The notes under the pieces are model-generated. The model had not been told where the DNA came from and ran no database searches. It saw only the letters and a program-made list of their open reading frames with translations. A program made the position numbers and the translations under genes. This document shows, one piece after another, positions 26,392 to 35,768 of a DNA stretch of 64,000 nt; position 1 is the stretch's first letter, and each line of letters starts with the position of its first letter. Source of the DNA: Nocardioides sp. S5. Its GTDB lineage: Bacteria; Actinomycetota; Actinomycetes; Propionibacteriales; Nocardioidaceae. The stretch covers positions 3,472,001 through 3,536,000 of the forward strand of contig NZ_CP022296.1 in NCBI RefSeq assembly GCF_017310035.1, in the 5' to 3' direction.

Positions 26392-26464
26392 AATTCTCGG
26401 GTCATCTCGCTTCCCCAGCAACAGGTGCTGGATTCAGCGCGTCCAAGAACCGGGGCCAGGCCCC

Positions 26465-26684
26465 AACAGCACGAACTGGGGGAGAAACTGCTGACCGCGC
26501 AGAACGAGATCTTCGAAGTGCAGGGCTGGATCATGCGCGGCGGGTCGATCGTGGACGCCACGATCATCGCTGCGCCGTCCTCGACGAAGAACGTCTCTGG
26601 TGAGCGTGACCCAGAGATGCATCAGACTAAGAAGGGCAACCAGTGGTACTTCGGGATGAAGGCCCACATCGGGGTCGATGCCGG
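26465..26684 (+). pseudogene. IS5-family transposase, middle part
   Basis: Reads [40 protein letters not shown] (first Asp) and [19 protein letters not shown] up to the IS3 type a end at 26685. The 5' side is replaced by the IS3 type b tip. It is the missing neighbour of the C-terminal half at 10467-10876. Confidence 0.85.
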
Positions 26685-26727
26685 TGACAGGACCCCATGA
26701 ATCGGTCCGGCTCGTGTGAGAGCCGGT

Positions 26728-27559
26728 TCAGTGGATGCAGGCGGCAGCGTATCGAGCCGGGGTGAGGTAGCCCAGGGATGAGTGCCGCCGGTGGTGGTTG
26801 TATTCCTCCTTCCAGTCGCCGATGACGACCTTGGCGTGGGCCAGGGACCAGAACAGGTTGATGTTGAGGCATTCGTCGCGGAGCGTTCCGTTGAACGACT
26901 CGATGAAGGGGTTCTTCCAGGGCTCGCCGGGCGGGATGAACAACATCCCGGTCCGGCCGTAGGCCCAGTCGGCCAGCGTGGTCGCGTTCATCTCGGGTCC
27001 GTTGTCGAGCCGTAGCACCGCGGGTGCGGTCCGCCGGCTGCGCACGATCCGGTCGAGCTCGTCGGAGAGCTTCTCGGCGGTGATGGACCGCTCGACCAGG
27101 CCGCCGAGGCATTCACGGGTGTGCTCATCGATGACCGAGAGGATCTTGATCGGACGGCCGTCGGTGGTGGAGTCGAACTGGAAGTCGATGGCCCACACTT
27201 GTTGGGTGCGTCCGCGACCGGGACCGGGCCGCTGGTGGAGGACCCGGCCCGCTTGCGTCGACGCACGACCACGCGCAGGCCTTCCTCGCGCCACAGCCGC
27301 TGGATCTTCTTGTGGTTCACCGTCCAGCCCTCACCGCGGGCGTCGTGGTAGGCCCGCCGGTGACCCCACCGCGGGTGCTTGCCGGCGTACTCCCGTAGCC
27401 ACTCCCGAAGTGCCGCGTCCGGGTCCTCGGTCGTTTGGGAGACCGGCTGGTGGCGTTGTGTCGATCAGTGCTGCCCGACCACCCGGCAAACGAACCGTTC
27501 ACTGACCCCGAGTACCTCGACGAGGTGGTGAACGGCTGCCCGCCGGCGGGCCGGGCTCA
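26728..27559 (-). pseudogene. IS3 type a OrfB, copy 2
   Basis: Identical by eye to the OrfB at 9279-10110, including the in-frame TGA (at about 27465) and the one-base frameshift (at about 27199). Catalytic blocks VWAIDFQFD, RLDNGPEMN and NPFIESFNGTLRDE are readable. Confidence 0.85.
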
Positions 27560-27764
27560 GAATTCCCCCTTGGCGATCTCCTTCAATGCCGCCTTCTCCA
27601 GCTCGGCCTCGGCCAGCAGCCGCTTCAAGGTGGCGTTCTCCCGCTCGAGCTCCTTGAGCCGCTTGGCGTCTTGGGCCTTGAGCCCGCCGAACTGGTTACG
27701 CCACCGGAAGTAGGTCTGCTCAGAGACCCCCAGCTGCCGGGCGACCTCGGCCACCTCGGCACCC

Positions 27765-29024
27765 GGCGAGTTCCAGACCACGTCGCAACACCCCTGCTAG
27801 ATGAAGGGGCATGACGATGGGCAGACGGGGCCGCAAGCGGCGTCTAGGAGTCGAGGACGAGTACTGGCAGTTGATCCTGGCCGGGGTGGGCACGGTGGAG
27901 GCCTGCAAGCTGGTCGGCGTTGGCCGAAAGACCGGGTACCGGTGGCGAGCCGAGCGCGGTGGCCTCCCACCGCTGCGCCGCGTCGAGCACCAGCGCTCTG
28001 ATCGCTACCTGTCACTGCTGGAGCGGCAACGCATCGCCACGCTGCGGCGCCATGGCCTCTCGATACGCGAGATCGCTCGCCAGCTCTTCCGCGCGCCCTC
28101 CACGATCAGCCGTGAACTGCGCCGCAACACGTCCCTGCATGACGTCGGCGGGTACGACGGAGATCTGGCGCACAGCCGCGCCAGGGAGCGTGTGGAGCGT
28201 CCGCGCGGCGGTCGGCTAGCGACCGTTCCGGGGTTGCGCGAGGCGGTCCAGTCCAAGCTAGAACTGGAGTGGAGCCCGGAGCAGATCGCGGCCTGGCTTC
28301 GCGCCGAGTACCCGGGTCGGCCACGGTGGCATGTGTGTCACGAGACGATCTATCAGGCGCTCTACAGCGGCGCGAAAGGCGGCCTGAGCAGGCAACTGAC
28401 CAAGAAGCTCCGTACTGGACGGCCACTGCGCAAGCGTCGTCGACGCGCACAGGAGCGGACGCCCCGTTTCATCGCGCCGGCGCTGTTGATCGACCACCGC
28501 CCTGCCGAGGCGGCGGAGCGCAGCCGAGTCGGTGACTGGGAAGGGGACCTGATCACCGGTCGTGCCGGTCAATCCGCGATCGGCACTCTGGTCTGTCGGC
28601 GAGGCCGCTACATCAAGCTCGTCCACCTGCCCGGTCGGCGCACCGCCGAGGACCTCGTCATCGGGCTGCGCGAGACCTTGGCGGAGTTGCCCGAGTCGGT
28701 GCGACTCACGCTGACCTGGGACCAGGGCTCGGAGATGGCCGGCCATGATCAAGTCGCAGACCTGTTCGCCGAGGGTGTGTTCTTCGCCCACGCAGGCAAG
28801 CCCTGGCAGCGGCCGACCAACGAGAACAGCAATGGTCTCTTGCGCCAGTACTTCCCCAAGGGCAGCGACCTGCGCGCATACACGGTGGACGACCTCCGCA
28901 GGGTGGAAGAGCGCTTGAACACCCGCCCTCGAAAGACGCTTGGGTGGATCACTCCGACTCAAGTCCTCAGTGCTTCGCTAGCCTCGTCGTGACCTTGGTG
29001 TTGCGACCCCATCTCGAATCCGCC
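27765..29024 (+). mobile_element. IS30-family element, copy 2
   Basis: Ends GGCGAGTTCCAGACC and inverted GGCGGATTCGAGATGG share GTCGCAACACC. It is inserted in IS3 type a OrfA and encodes a full-length transposase. The length of 1260 bp matches copy 1. Confidence 0.85.
27811..28992 (+). CDS. IS30-family transposase, intact
   Basis: 393-residue DDE transposase. N-terminal MTMGRRGRKRRLGVEDEYWQ, helix-turn-helix LSIREIARQLFRAPSTISREL, then catalytic VGDWEGDLITG (Asp), TWDQGSEMAGHD (Asp) and NENSNGLLRQYFPKGSDL (Glu), ending PTQVLSASLASS. ATG 27811 with AAGGGGC upstream. Homologous along its length to the frameshifted copy at 5979-7161 but with scattered substitutions, so the two are not recent duplicates. 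Likely active. Confidence 0.95.
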   Translation: MTMGRRGRKRRLGVEDEYWQLILAGVGTVEACKLVGVGRKTGYRWRAERGGLPPLRRVEHQRSDRYLSLLERQRIATLRRHGLSIREIARQLFRAPSTISRELRRNTSLHDVGGYDGDLAHSRARERVERPRGGRLATVPGLREAVQSKLELEWSPEQIAAWLRAEYPGRPRWHVCHETIYQALYSGAKGGLSRQLTKKLRTGRPLRKRRRRAQERTPRFIAPALLIDHRPAEAAERSRVGDWEGDLITGRAGQSAIGTLVCRRGRYIKLVHLPGRRTAEDLVIGLRETLAELPESVRLTLTWDQGSEMAGHDQVADLFAEGVFFAHAGKPWQRPTNENSNGLLRQYFPKGSDLRAYTVDDLRRVEERLNTRPRKTLGWITPTQVLSASLASS

Positions 29025-29228
29025 CTGGAACTCGCCCGGCACCAGGGGGTCAGGATTCACCCGGCAGCGACACACCCTGGGCCAGAAGCCGGTCAGCGTC
29101 CTGAAGCTTGCGGACCACCTGCTCGGTGGTGTGTCGCTTCCTTGTTGTCATGGGTCGAGCCTCTCCGCCCGCACACGCGGGCATCAAGACTCTCACTCGA
29201 CCCGGACCGAACAGAGGGGGTCACGCCA

Positions 29229-30194
29229 CACCTGCCCGGACGGCCCAAGACCGACGTCCTGGACGCGGTGTGGTTGTGCAAGGTCGCCGAACGGCAGATG
29301 CTGCGGCCGAGCTTCGTGCCGCCACGGCCGATCCGGCAGTTGCGGGACCTGACTCGCTACCGGGTGGATCTGATCGAGGCAAGGACCGCGGAGAAGAGCC
29401 GGGTCGAGAAGCTGCCCGAAGACGCCTGCATCAAGCTCTCGGTGGTCGCCACCGACATCTTCGGGGTCTCAGGTCGGGAGATGATGGCCGCCCTGATCGC
29501 CGGGGAGCGGGACCCGGCCGTGCTGGCCGAGATGGCCCGCACCGCGATGCGTCGCAAGATTCCCGCGCTGCGAGAAGCGTTCACTGGTCACTTCGATGAG
29601 CACCATCGGTTCCTCCTGGAGCAGATGCTGAGCAGGATCGACGGGCTGGACGCCGACATCGCGCGGGTCGAGGAGAAGATCGAGACGCTGATCGCCCCTT
29701 TCGCCCAGGCGGCCGAGCGGCTCGATGAGATCCCCGGGGTAGGACCGATCTCAGCGGCGATCATCCTGGCCGAGGTCGGCACCGACATGTCCCGGTTCCC
29801 CACCGCCGGCCATCTGTGCTCGTGGGCCAAGGTCTCTCCGGGCATCAAGTCATCGGCCGGTAAGACCAAGGGAAACAGCTCGACCGGGCACGGCAACCGT
29901 TACCTCGCCCGCGTTCTCGGCGAGACCGCCGTCGTCATCGGGCGCAGCGACACCTTCCTCGGCGAGCGGTACCGACGCATCGCCCGACGACGCGGCAAGT
30001 GCAGGGCGATCGTCGCGGTCAGCCGCTCGATTCTCGTCATCGTCTGGCACCTTCTCAACGACCCCGATGCCCGCTACACCGACCTCGGCAGCGACTACTA
30101 CGGCCGCCACGTCAACACCGAGTCCAAGAAGCGCAACCACATCCGCCAGCTCGAGTCACTGGGCTACCGAGTCATTATCGAACCCGCCGCCTGA
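29229..30194 (+). pseudogene. IS110-family transposase, C-terminal part
   Basis: Continues the IS110 gene of 7562-7856 as HLPGRPKTDVLDAVWLCKVA, then the coiled-coil region DGLDADIARVEEKIETLIAP, the Tnp20/HhH block LDEIPGVGPISAAIILAEVG and the serine-containing CSWAKVSPGIKSSAGKTKG, ending YRVIIEPAA. The frame is open throughout but has no start of its own. The original target sequence CACC is shared with 9232-9235. Confidence 0.87.
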
Positions 30195-30260
30195 GTCACA
30201 CCACCTCGATATCCGGCTCCGCCGGATGCTGCCGCCTGCCTGGCTGGGGCCATTTTCGGA

Positions 30261-31454
30261 CTAGTAGGAGCGGGGAAGACCGAGCACGTGTTCAGATACG
30301 TAGTTTAGGACCATTTCCTGCGGGACGGGCGCGATTTTCATAAGCCTTGACTCTGCCCAGTAACGACCCACGTCGTACTCCTTCGCGAAGGAGTACCCAC
30401 CGAGGGTCTGCATTGCACGATCGGCGGCGAAGAATGCAGCATCGGATGCCAGGAACTTGGCCGCATTGGCCTGCTCGCCGCAGGGCAGACCGGCGTCATA
30501 GCGCCAGGCAGCCTCGCGGACGGACAACTCGGAGGCTCTCAGGCGCATGTGCGCCTCCGCGAGAGGGAACGACACACCCTGGTTCTTGCCAATCGGACGG
30601 CCGAAGACGGTGCGCGCATTCGCGTACTCGACAGCGCGGTGAAGCGCCGCTCTGCCGATACCAAGAGCCTCGGACGCGATGAGTATTCGCTCCGGATTCA
30701 GCCCGTCGAGAAGATATGAGAAGCCCTTCCCTTCCTCGCCGACCCGATCGCTGACGTCGACGACCAGTCCGTCGTAGCGGGTTTCGCATGAACCGACGGC
30801 GTTGCGGGCTATCTTGGGGATCGGTGTGATGGAGACCTCGGGCCGCTTGAGGTCGGCCAGCAGCAAGGTCAAGCCGTCTGTGCGTCGAACGCATTGCTCC
30901 AATGGCGTTGTACGACATAGCAGGAGCACCCTGTCACTCTGTTCAGCTTTGGTCGTCCAAACCTTCTGGCCGTCGACGACGTAGTGGTCATCCTCCCGGC
31001 GGGCGCGCGTCTTGATGGCGGACGTATCGGTGCCGGCGTCCGGTTCGGTGACACCGAAGGCGACATGGAGCTCTCCCGAAGCCACCAACGGTAGGTACTT
31101 GCGCCGCATCTCCTCGGAACCGTGCTTGACCACCGGGTTCATACCGAATATCGAGACGTGCAGTGCGCTCGCGCCGTTCATCGCCGCACCGGATGCCGCC
31201 ACCTCCTCCACCAGCACCGATGCTTCCGTGATACCTGCGCCCCCGCCCCCGAACTCCTCCGGGATGGCCATGCCCAGCCATCCGGCAGAGGCCATCGCAT
31301 GATAGAAATCCCAAGGAAACGAGTGACTCTCGTCGCACGAGCGCCAGTATTCGTCTCCGAACGCAGCGCATACACTTCTGACGGCCTGCCGGATGCTGGT
31401 TAGCTCATCACTCTCACTGAAATCCACCGCGATCGTCACCCTTTCCTTGTCCAT
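30261..31454 (-). CDS. Acyl-CoA dehydrogenase (VLGLPRSY-ending type)
   Basis: 397-residue acyl-CoA dehydrogenase: FGVTEPDAGTDTSAIKTRAR (FAD/substrate loop), VVDGQKVWTTKAEQSDR (middle domain), YANARTVFGRPIGKNQGVSF (C-terminal FAD contact) and SRLMKIAPVPQEMVLNYVSE before the end VLGLPRSY. It is a clear paralogue of the product of 45668-46840 at the other end of the operon. ATG 31454 is the first start before the fold; a GTG 15 bases downstream, after AAGGAAAGG, is an alternative. Last gene of the large minus-strand operon; the IS110 fragment follows 66 bases away. Confidence 0.88.
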   Translation of the reverse strand: MDKERVTIAVDFSESDELTSIRQAVRSVCAAFGDEYWRSCDESHSFPWDFYHAMASAGWLGMAIPEEFGGGGAGITEASVLVEEVAASGAAMNGASALHVSIFGMNPVVKHGSEEMRRKYLPLVASGELHVAFGVTEPDAGTDTSAIKTRARREDDHYVVDGQKVWTTKAEQSDRVLLLCRTTPLEQCVRRTDGLTLLLADLKRPEVSITPIPKIARNAVGSCETRYDGLVVDVSDRVGEEGKGFSYLLDGLNPERILIASEALGIGRAALHRAVEYANARTVFGRPIGKNQGVSFPLAEAHMRLRASELSVREAAWRYDAGLPCGEQANAAKFLASDAAFFAADRAMQTLGGYSFAKEYDVGRYWAESRLMKIAPVPQEMVLNYVSEHVLGLPRSY

Positions 31455-31586
31455 GAGCCGCCTGTCCGACTGCACTGGGCTGCTTGCACGGCCGGCTCCT
31501 GAACGGATCGAGGGCGCGGCTCCCGTCCATGTGGTCTGCCCAACTCCACGCATCGGACGGACATGGCGGCTCCGCCATCACGACTG

Positions 31587-32057
31587 TTACCCGCCGCCCG
31601 GGCGGCAGAGCATGAGCGCTGCTCGATGCGCCCGGCACACGAGCTCACCGTCCTGGTTGTAGCCATCGTGGCGAAATTCCACGATGCCGTTCCGATGCCG
31701 CGACGACGATCGGCGAGCGGCCGTGACCTCAGACACCACATGGATTGTGTCGCCAATAAACACCGGGCGCGGCAGATCGATCGAGGAGAACCCCAGATTG
31801 GCGACGGTCGTGCCGAGGGTGAGCTCAGGCACCGATAGTCCCACGACTAGGGCCAGCGTGAACAAGGAATTGACTAGGGGACGACCGAACTCGGTGCTTG
31901 CCGCAAACTGTGCGTCCAGGTGTAACGGTTGGGGGTTCATGGTCATGGTGCTGAACAGCACGTTGTCTGTCTCTGTCACGGTGCGCCGTATCGCATGGCG
32001 CGCGACGGTCCCAATCGGCAGATCCTCGAACCAACTTCCCATAGGTTCCGCACTCAC
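31587..32057 (-). CDS. MaoC-family hydratase (mesaconyl-CoA-hydratase-like)
   Basis: 156-residue single hotdog-domain hydratase. The hydratase-2 segment reads [20 protein letters not shown], keeping the PLHLD histidine but with Met where R-specific hydratases have the catalytic Asp of LTGDxNPxH. The FSxxTxNxxPLHLD form is that of the MeaC/itaconyl-CoA-type subgroup. GTG 32057 is chosen for AGGAGG 8 bases upstream. It probably hydrates an enoyl-CoA formed by one of the operon dehydrogenases. 132 bases upstream of the last dehydrogenase gene. Confidence 0.85.
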   Translation of the reverse strand: MSAEPMGSWFEDLPIGTVARHAIRRTVTETDNVLFSTMTMNPQPLHLDAQFAASTEFGRPLVNSLFTLALVVGLSVPELTLGTTVANLGFSSIDLPRPVFIGDTIHVVSEVTAARRSSSRHRNGIVEFRHDGYNQDGELVCRAHRAALMLCRPGGG

Positions 32058-32205
32058 GGAGATCCTCCTGCTTGAAGCCAACGGAGATGCGGCAGCTGAT
32101 CGGGACGCCCCGCTGTCCAGGGCGCGGCCTCGACACGCCACAACTCGACCTGGCTGCCGGCGGGCAACGGTCGCCGACGCTCGGGCGACGAGCGAGGCTG
32201 CGCAG

Positions 32206-33543
32206 TCACGGTCTCGTCCCGCCTGCCCTGGGAAGGCCGACCGGAGACGCCGACAGTCGTTCTCGGTGCTCGGGGGCGGCCACCCCGATCAGGGCCTGGC
32301 GCCGCTCCCTTAAGGACCGGCCGGTGAGCGGCGCTACCCCGTGCTCAGTGACGACCATGTCGACGGAATGGTGCGGGATCGTCACCCCGCCGTCAACGGT
32401 CGCATCGTCGAGGATCGTCGAGTTCCCCCGGCGGTCGGTTGATGTCAACGCGATCACCCGGAGCCCACCTGCCGACATGTGGGCACCTTCGAAGAAGTCG
32501 ACGCTGCCGCCTACGCCCGCGATCAGGCGACCTCCCACGGTGTCGGCGTAGACGTGGCCGGTGAGACTGACCGCGAGGGCGGAGTTGATCGAGATCAACT
32601 TCGGCAGGCGTCCTATTGTTACCGGGTCGTGCCCGCGCTGTGACGACAACATCTCAATACCTGGGTGCCGGTGCACCGCGGCCATCAGCGCAGAAGAACC
32701 CATGATCTCGATGGCGAGAACGGGGCCGCGCCCGGAGCGACAGACGGCCTCGACCAGCGGCCAAGTCGCATCGGTGATCAGGCCCAGGAGCCCCAACTGC
32801 TTCTCCTCTGCAAGGGGAGCCAATTGTTGAGACACTGCCTCACTGACTGCCCCGATACCGAGTTGCACCGTAGCGCCAGTGGGTACGACCTCGCATACTC
32901 GTGCGGCGATCGTCTTGAGGCGCGGGTCGTCGCTCCTCTCCCGGGAGTACTCCAAGGTAGGCTGCGCGGAGGCTACGAACCGGTCAACACGGGATGCAGG
33001 AATGACGGTGTCCCCATGGGTCCATGGCAGGTCCGGGTCGACCTCGGCCACGACGAGACCGGCCGTGTGCACCAGGTGGGAGCCGTACGATGCGGATGGT
33101 CCAAGGCTACAACGCCCATGACGATCGGGGGGGGTGCAGCGGACGAGCGCGACGTCTCCGGGACGAATGCACGCAATCACATCGGAGGCTCGCAGCGGGA
33201 GATAATCGATCAGCCCGTCGCCGGCCAGCAGCCGTCCTGAGCCCGGGATGTGCCAGGTACGAAAGCGCAACGCGCCAGCGCGGACCGCGGACTCGAACGG
33301 CAGGTCCCCGAGCAGCAGCCCTGCGGAAAGCGTAACAACCGGATTGGACAGTGTGTGCTCACCAAGGGTGGCCAACAGTGTCTCCGGCGTCCCGCAACTC
33401 GGGGAGGCGACTACTCTCGCGCCCGACCGGACACCGCGCAAGGCAGAACGCAGTGAGACCTCATTGTACACCGGGACGCTCCGGGGACTTGAGTATCGCC
33501 CTGGTAGTTTGCGCGCCGCGCGACAGAGACGCCATGACCACAA
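32206..33543 (-). CDS. Acetyl-CoA hydrolase/transferase family (4-hydroxybutyrate CoA-transferase-like)
   Basis: Two-domain family I CoA-transferase of up to 445 residues that moves CoA between acyl-CoA and a free acid. [19 protein letters not shown] opens the C-terminal domain. [20 protein letters not shown] and [20 protein letters not shown] follow, then [20 protein letters not shown], the oxyanion and CoA-binding region. The start is uncertain: TTG 33543, or GTG 33471 giving 421 residues, with no clear ribosome site at either. It lies 15 bases after the NDP-forming synthetase gene. It may recycle CoA from shortened products. Confidence 0.82.
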   Translation of the reverse strand: MWSWRLCRAARKLPGRYSSPRSVPVYNEVSLRSALRGVRSGARVVASPSCGTPETLLATLGEHTLSNPVVTLSAGLLLGDLPFESAVRAGALRFRTWHIPGSGRLLAGDGLIDYLPLRASDVIACIRPGDVALVRCTPPDRHGRCSLGPSASYGSHLVHTAGLVVAEVDPDLPWTHGDTVIPASRVDRFVASAQPTLEYSRERSDDPRLKTIAARVCEVVPTGATVQLGIGAVSEAVSQQLAPLAEEKQLGLLGLITDATWPLVEAVCRSGRGPVLAIEIMGSSALMAAVHRHPGIEMLSSQRGHDPVTIGRLPKLISINSALAVSLTGHVYADTVGGRLIAGVGGSVDFFEGAHMSAGGLRVIALTSTDRRGNSTILDDATVDGGVTIPHHSVDMVVTEHGVAPLTGRSLRERRQALIGVAAPEHRERLSASPVGLPRAGGTRP

Positions 33544-33558
33544 GGACTCCGCAGTCCG

Positions 33559-35682
33559 TCACGATGCGACTACCAGGGCGTCGACCGCGGTTAGCCCTCG
33601 CGGGCCGACCATCACCGGGTTAACATCGATCTCGGAGATCACATCCGCCAGGTCCTCCGCAAGCGCACTCAATCGACAGAGCAGAGCCACCAGTTCGGCG
33701 CTGCTCACCGGGGGCAGGCCGCGCCAGCCGTGTTCGATCTGCCGGAAGTGACGTAGTTCGCCCAACATGAGTTGCGCCTTCGCCGACCCGACCGGCGCGA
33801 CACCGATAGACACGTCCCCCAGCATCTCGACCCACGTCCCACCCAATCCCACGGTCAGCGCCACACACCCTTCGACTCGGGTGCGCGCACCGAGCATCAA
33901 CTCGGCGGACGGTCCGACCATCTCCGAGAGCAGCAGGCGGACGTCCTGGAGACCGTGGCGCGCCGCGCGGCTCACCAGGGACTCGCATGCGGACCGCAGA
34001 TCGCTCTCATTGCTGATACCCAGTTGCACCAGCCCGAGGTCCGACTTGTGCGCGACCTCGGATGAGAGGATCTTCACGGCCACGGGATAACCGATCTTCG
34101 CAGCGGCCCCTACGGCCTCGGGGGGTGCCTCTACGACCAGGTCCCGGGTGACCGGCACACCATATGCAGCGAGCACCTGCTTGCTGACGGATTCGGACAA
34201 GGTCCCGGGCCCGTTCGCCTTGATGAGAGCAGCGGCCCTCGCTGCCGCCTCTTCTCGGTCCAAGTTCAGATCGAGGGGCTCGCTCCCGCCACGCAAGAGG
34301 TCGCGGACGTGATCAGCTTCGCAGGCGCGCTGGAGTTCCCGAAAACAGGCACGTGGGCTGGTGAACAATGCTACGCCTCCGCGGTCGATCATCTCCCACG
34401 CGGGCCTAATGCTGTCATCGGCAGGCCAGAGGGCGACGATGGGAGTCTTCGTCCGAGCGGCAACGCTCACGACCTCCGCAGCCATGTCCTCCGCAATCTT
34501 GCGCTGGCCGACGTGAGGTAGTACGACGCACACATCAACGTTCTCGTCGTCAGCTACGATCTTGAGGGTCGACGCAACCAGGCCTTCGCGCAGGAGGACA
34601 TCGGCGGTGGGGTCGACGGGGTTCGCAACCACGGCGACTGGGGGTAGGTCTTGCCTAAGGCGGGACGTGGTGGCCTCGTCGAAGTGGGCGAGCTCCATGC
34701 CCGACTCCGCCACAAGGTCCGAGGTGAGGGCAGCTGCACCACCCGGTAGCGTGAAGATTCCGACTCGGCGCCCGGACAGGGCGGGGGCACGGGTCGTGAG
34801 GACTGCCTGATCAACAAGGTCGGACAGGTCCTCGACTAGGATTGCGCCAGCATGCCTCAGCGCAGCGTCGACCACTGCCGAGTCTCGGGCGAGCGCCCCA
34901 GTATGACTGGCGGCGGCTGTCTGCCCTAGCGTTGTCCTCCCCGTCCTGAGGACCACGACCCGTTTCCCTAATCCCGTGGCGGTTTCAACCGTGCGCAAGA
35001 CTGAAGGGAGGTCGCGGAAGCCTTCGGCGAACACGAGGATGGTCGACGTTTTTTCGTCGTGGGCGAGGTATTGAATGTAATCACCGAGGCCGATATCCAT
35101 CTCGTTTCCGGAGGACACGACTCGAGATACCCCGAGCGACCTCTCGAAGAGAAGACTCATGACCGTGTTTCCCATCCCGCCGCTCTGCGAGATGAGCGAG
35201 ATTGGGCCGGCGGGGATCATGTCCGCTTCGAAGAGCGAGGTCGTGCCGTAGCCGATGAAAGAGTTCGGAACCGAGGCCAAGCCGGCGCAGTTCGGCCCAA
35301 CGACCCTGACGCCTCCCTCTTGAGCACGGGCACTTACCTCCATCTGCAAACGTTCGCCTTCTTCGCCAAGCTCCGCGAATCCTCCGGAGAGTATGACCGC
35401 AAAGGCGACACCTGCTTGGCCGCACAGCGTGATGCACTCCGGCACCAGTTGCGGCTTCAAATAGATGAAGCAGACGTCGATCTTCTCCGGGATCTTGTCT
35501 AAGGACGGATAAGCCTTTACGCCGACGATCGTGTCGCGATTCGGGTTCACCGGATAAACGCGGCCCTTGAACTCGTGCCTGCCCAGAAGGCGGACGATCT
35601 TCCCTGAGATCTTGCGGGTATCGCTAGATGCGCCAACCACTGCCACCACAGAGGGACAGAAAAGCGCCTCGAGATCATTCAT
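33559..35682 (-). CDS. NDP-forming acyl-CoA synthetase (acetate-CoA ligase family)
   Basis: 707 residues. The N-terminal CoA-binding Rossmann domain (VVAVVGASSDTRKISGK) and succinyl-CoA-ligase-like domains carry the phosphohistidine His260 in AAASHTGALARDS and the SSGNEMDIGLGDY block. The C-terminal ATP-grasp domain from about 490 has GYPVAVKILSSEVAHKSDLG and VTVGLGGTWVEMLGD. It makes or uses acyl-CoA with NDP plus phosphate through a phosphohistidine. ATG 35682 has AGGAAG 8 bases upstream. It gives the operon an acid-activating enzyme of a type different from the AMP-forming ligase of module 1. 86 bases after the CoA-transferase beta gene. Confidence 0.9.
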   Translation of the reverse strand: MNDLEALFCPSVVAVVGASSDTRKISGKIVRLLGRHEFKGRVYPVNPNRDTIVGVKAYPSLDKIPEKIDVCFIYLKPQLVPECITLCGQAGVAFAVILSGGFAELGEEGERLQMEVSARAQEGGVRVVGPNCAGLASVPNSFIGYGTTSLFEADMIPAGPISLISQSGGMGNTVMSLLFERSLGVSRVVSSGNEMDIGLGDYIQYLAHDEKTSTILVFAEGFRDLPSVLRTVETATGLGKRVVVLRTGRTTLGQTAAASHTGALARDSAVVDAALRHAGAILVEDLSDLVDQAVLTTRAPALSGRRVGIFTLPGGAAALTSDLVAESGMELAHFDEATTSRLRQDLPPVAVVANPVDPTADVLLREGLVASTLKIVADDENVDVCVVLPHVGQRKIAEDMAAEVVSVAARTKTPIVALWPADDSIRPAWEMIDRGGVALFTSPRACFRELQRACEADHVRDLLRGGSEPLDLNLDREEAAARAAALIKANGPGTLSESVSKQVLAAYGVPVTRDLVVEAPPEAVGAAAKIGYPVAVKILSSEVAHKSDLGLVQLGISNESDLRSACESLVSRAARHGLQDVRLLLSEMVGPSAELMLGARTRVEGCVALTVGLGGTWVEMLGDVSIGVAPVGSAKAQLMLGELRHFRQIEHGWRGLPPVSSAELVALLCRLSALAEDLADVISEIDVNPVMVGPRGLTAVDALVVAS

Positions 35683-35768
35683 TTTGTTTCTTCCTGTCAA
35701 TTCAGTTGAGGGCCGGGTCGGTACAGAACCGGTATCTCCGCAGTCCTGGCTACTACCCGCCGAGAGCT

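Larger units (their letters stand above)
27557..29151 (-). pseudogene. IS3 type a OrfA, split by IS30 (copy 2)
   Basis: The 5' part (MTTRKRHTTEQVVRKLQDAD, then RLLAQG) is at about 29074-29151 and the 3' part (AEVAEVARQLGVSEQTYFRW to IAKGEF) at 27557-27764. The IS30 element lies between. The intact counterpart is 10108-10389. Confidence 0.85.
26685..29228 (-). mobile_element. IS3-family element type a, copy 2, carrying an IS30
   Basis: Same ends as copy 1. The left flank CCGG (26681-26684) is in the IS5 gene and the right flank CACC (29229-29232) in the IS110 gene, the reverse of copy 1. An IS30 sits in its OrfA gene, with about 50 extra bases of unclear origin (29025-29074) between the IS30 end and the resumed IS3 sequence. 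Confidence 0.85.

Noticed and set aside
9236..29228. The 9.2-29.2 kb region as a simple composite transposon bounded by two IS3 copies
   Set aside because: A composite transposon should have the same target duplication outside both copies. Here the outer flanks do share CACC, but the inner flanks also share CCGG and split an IS5 gene, which needs an IS3 already inserted in a circle.
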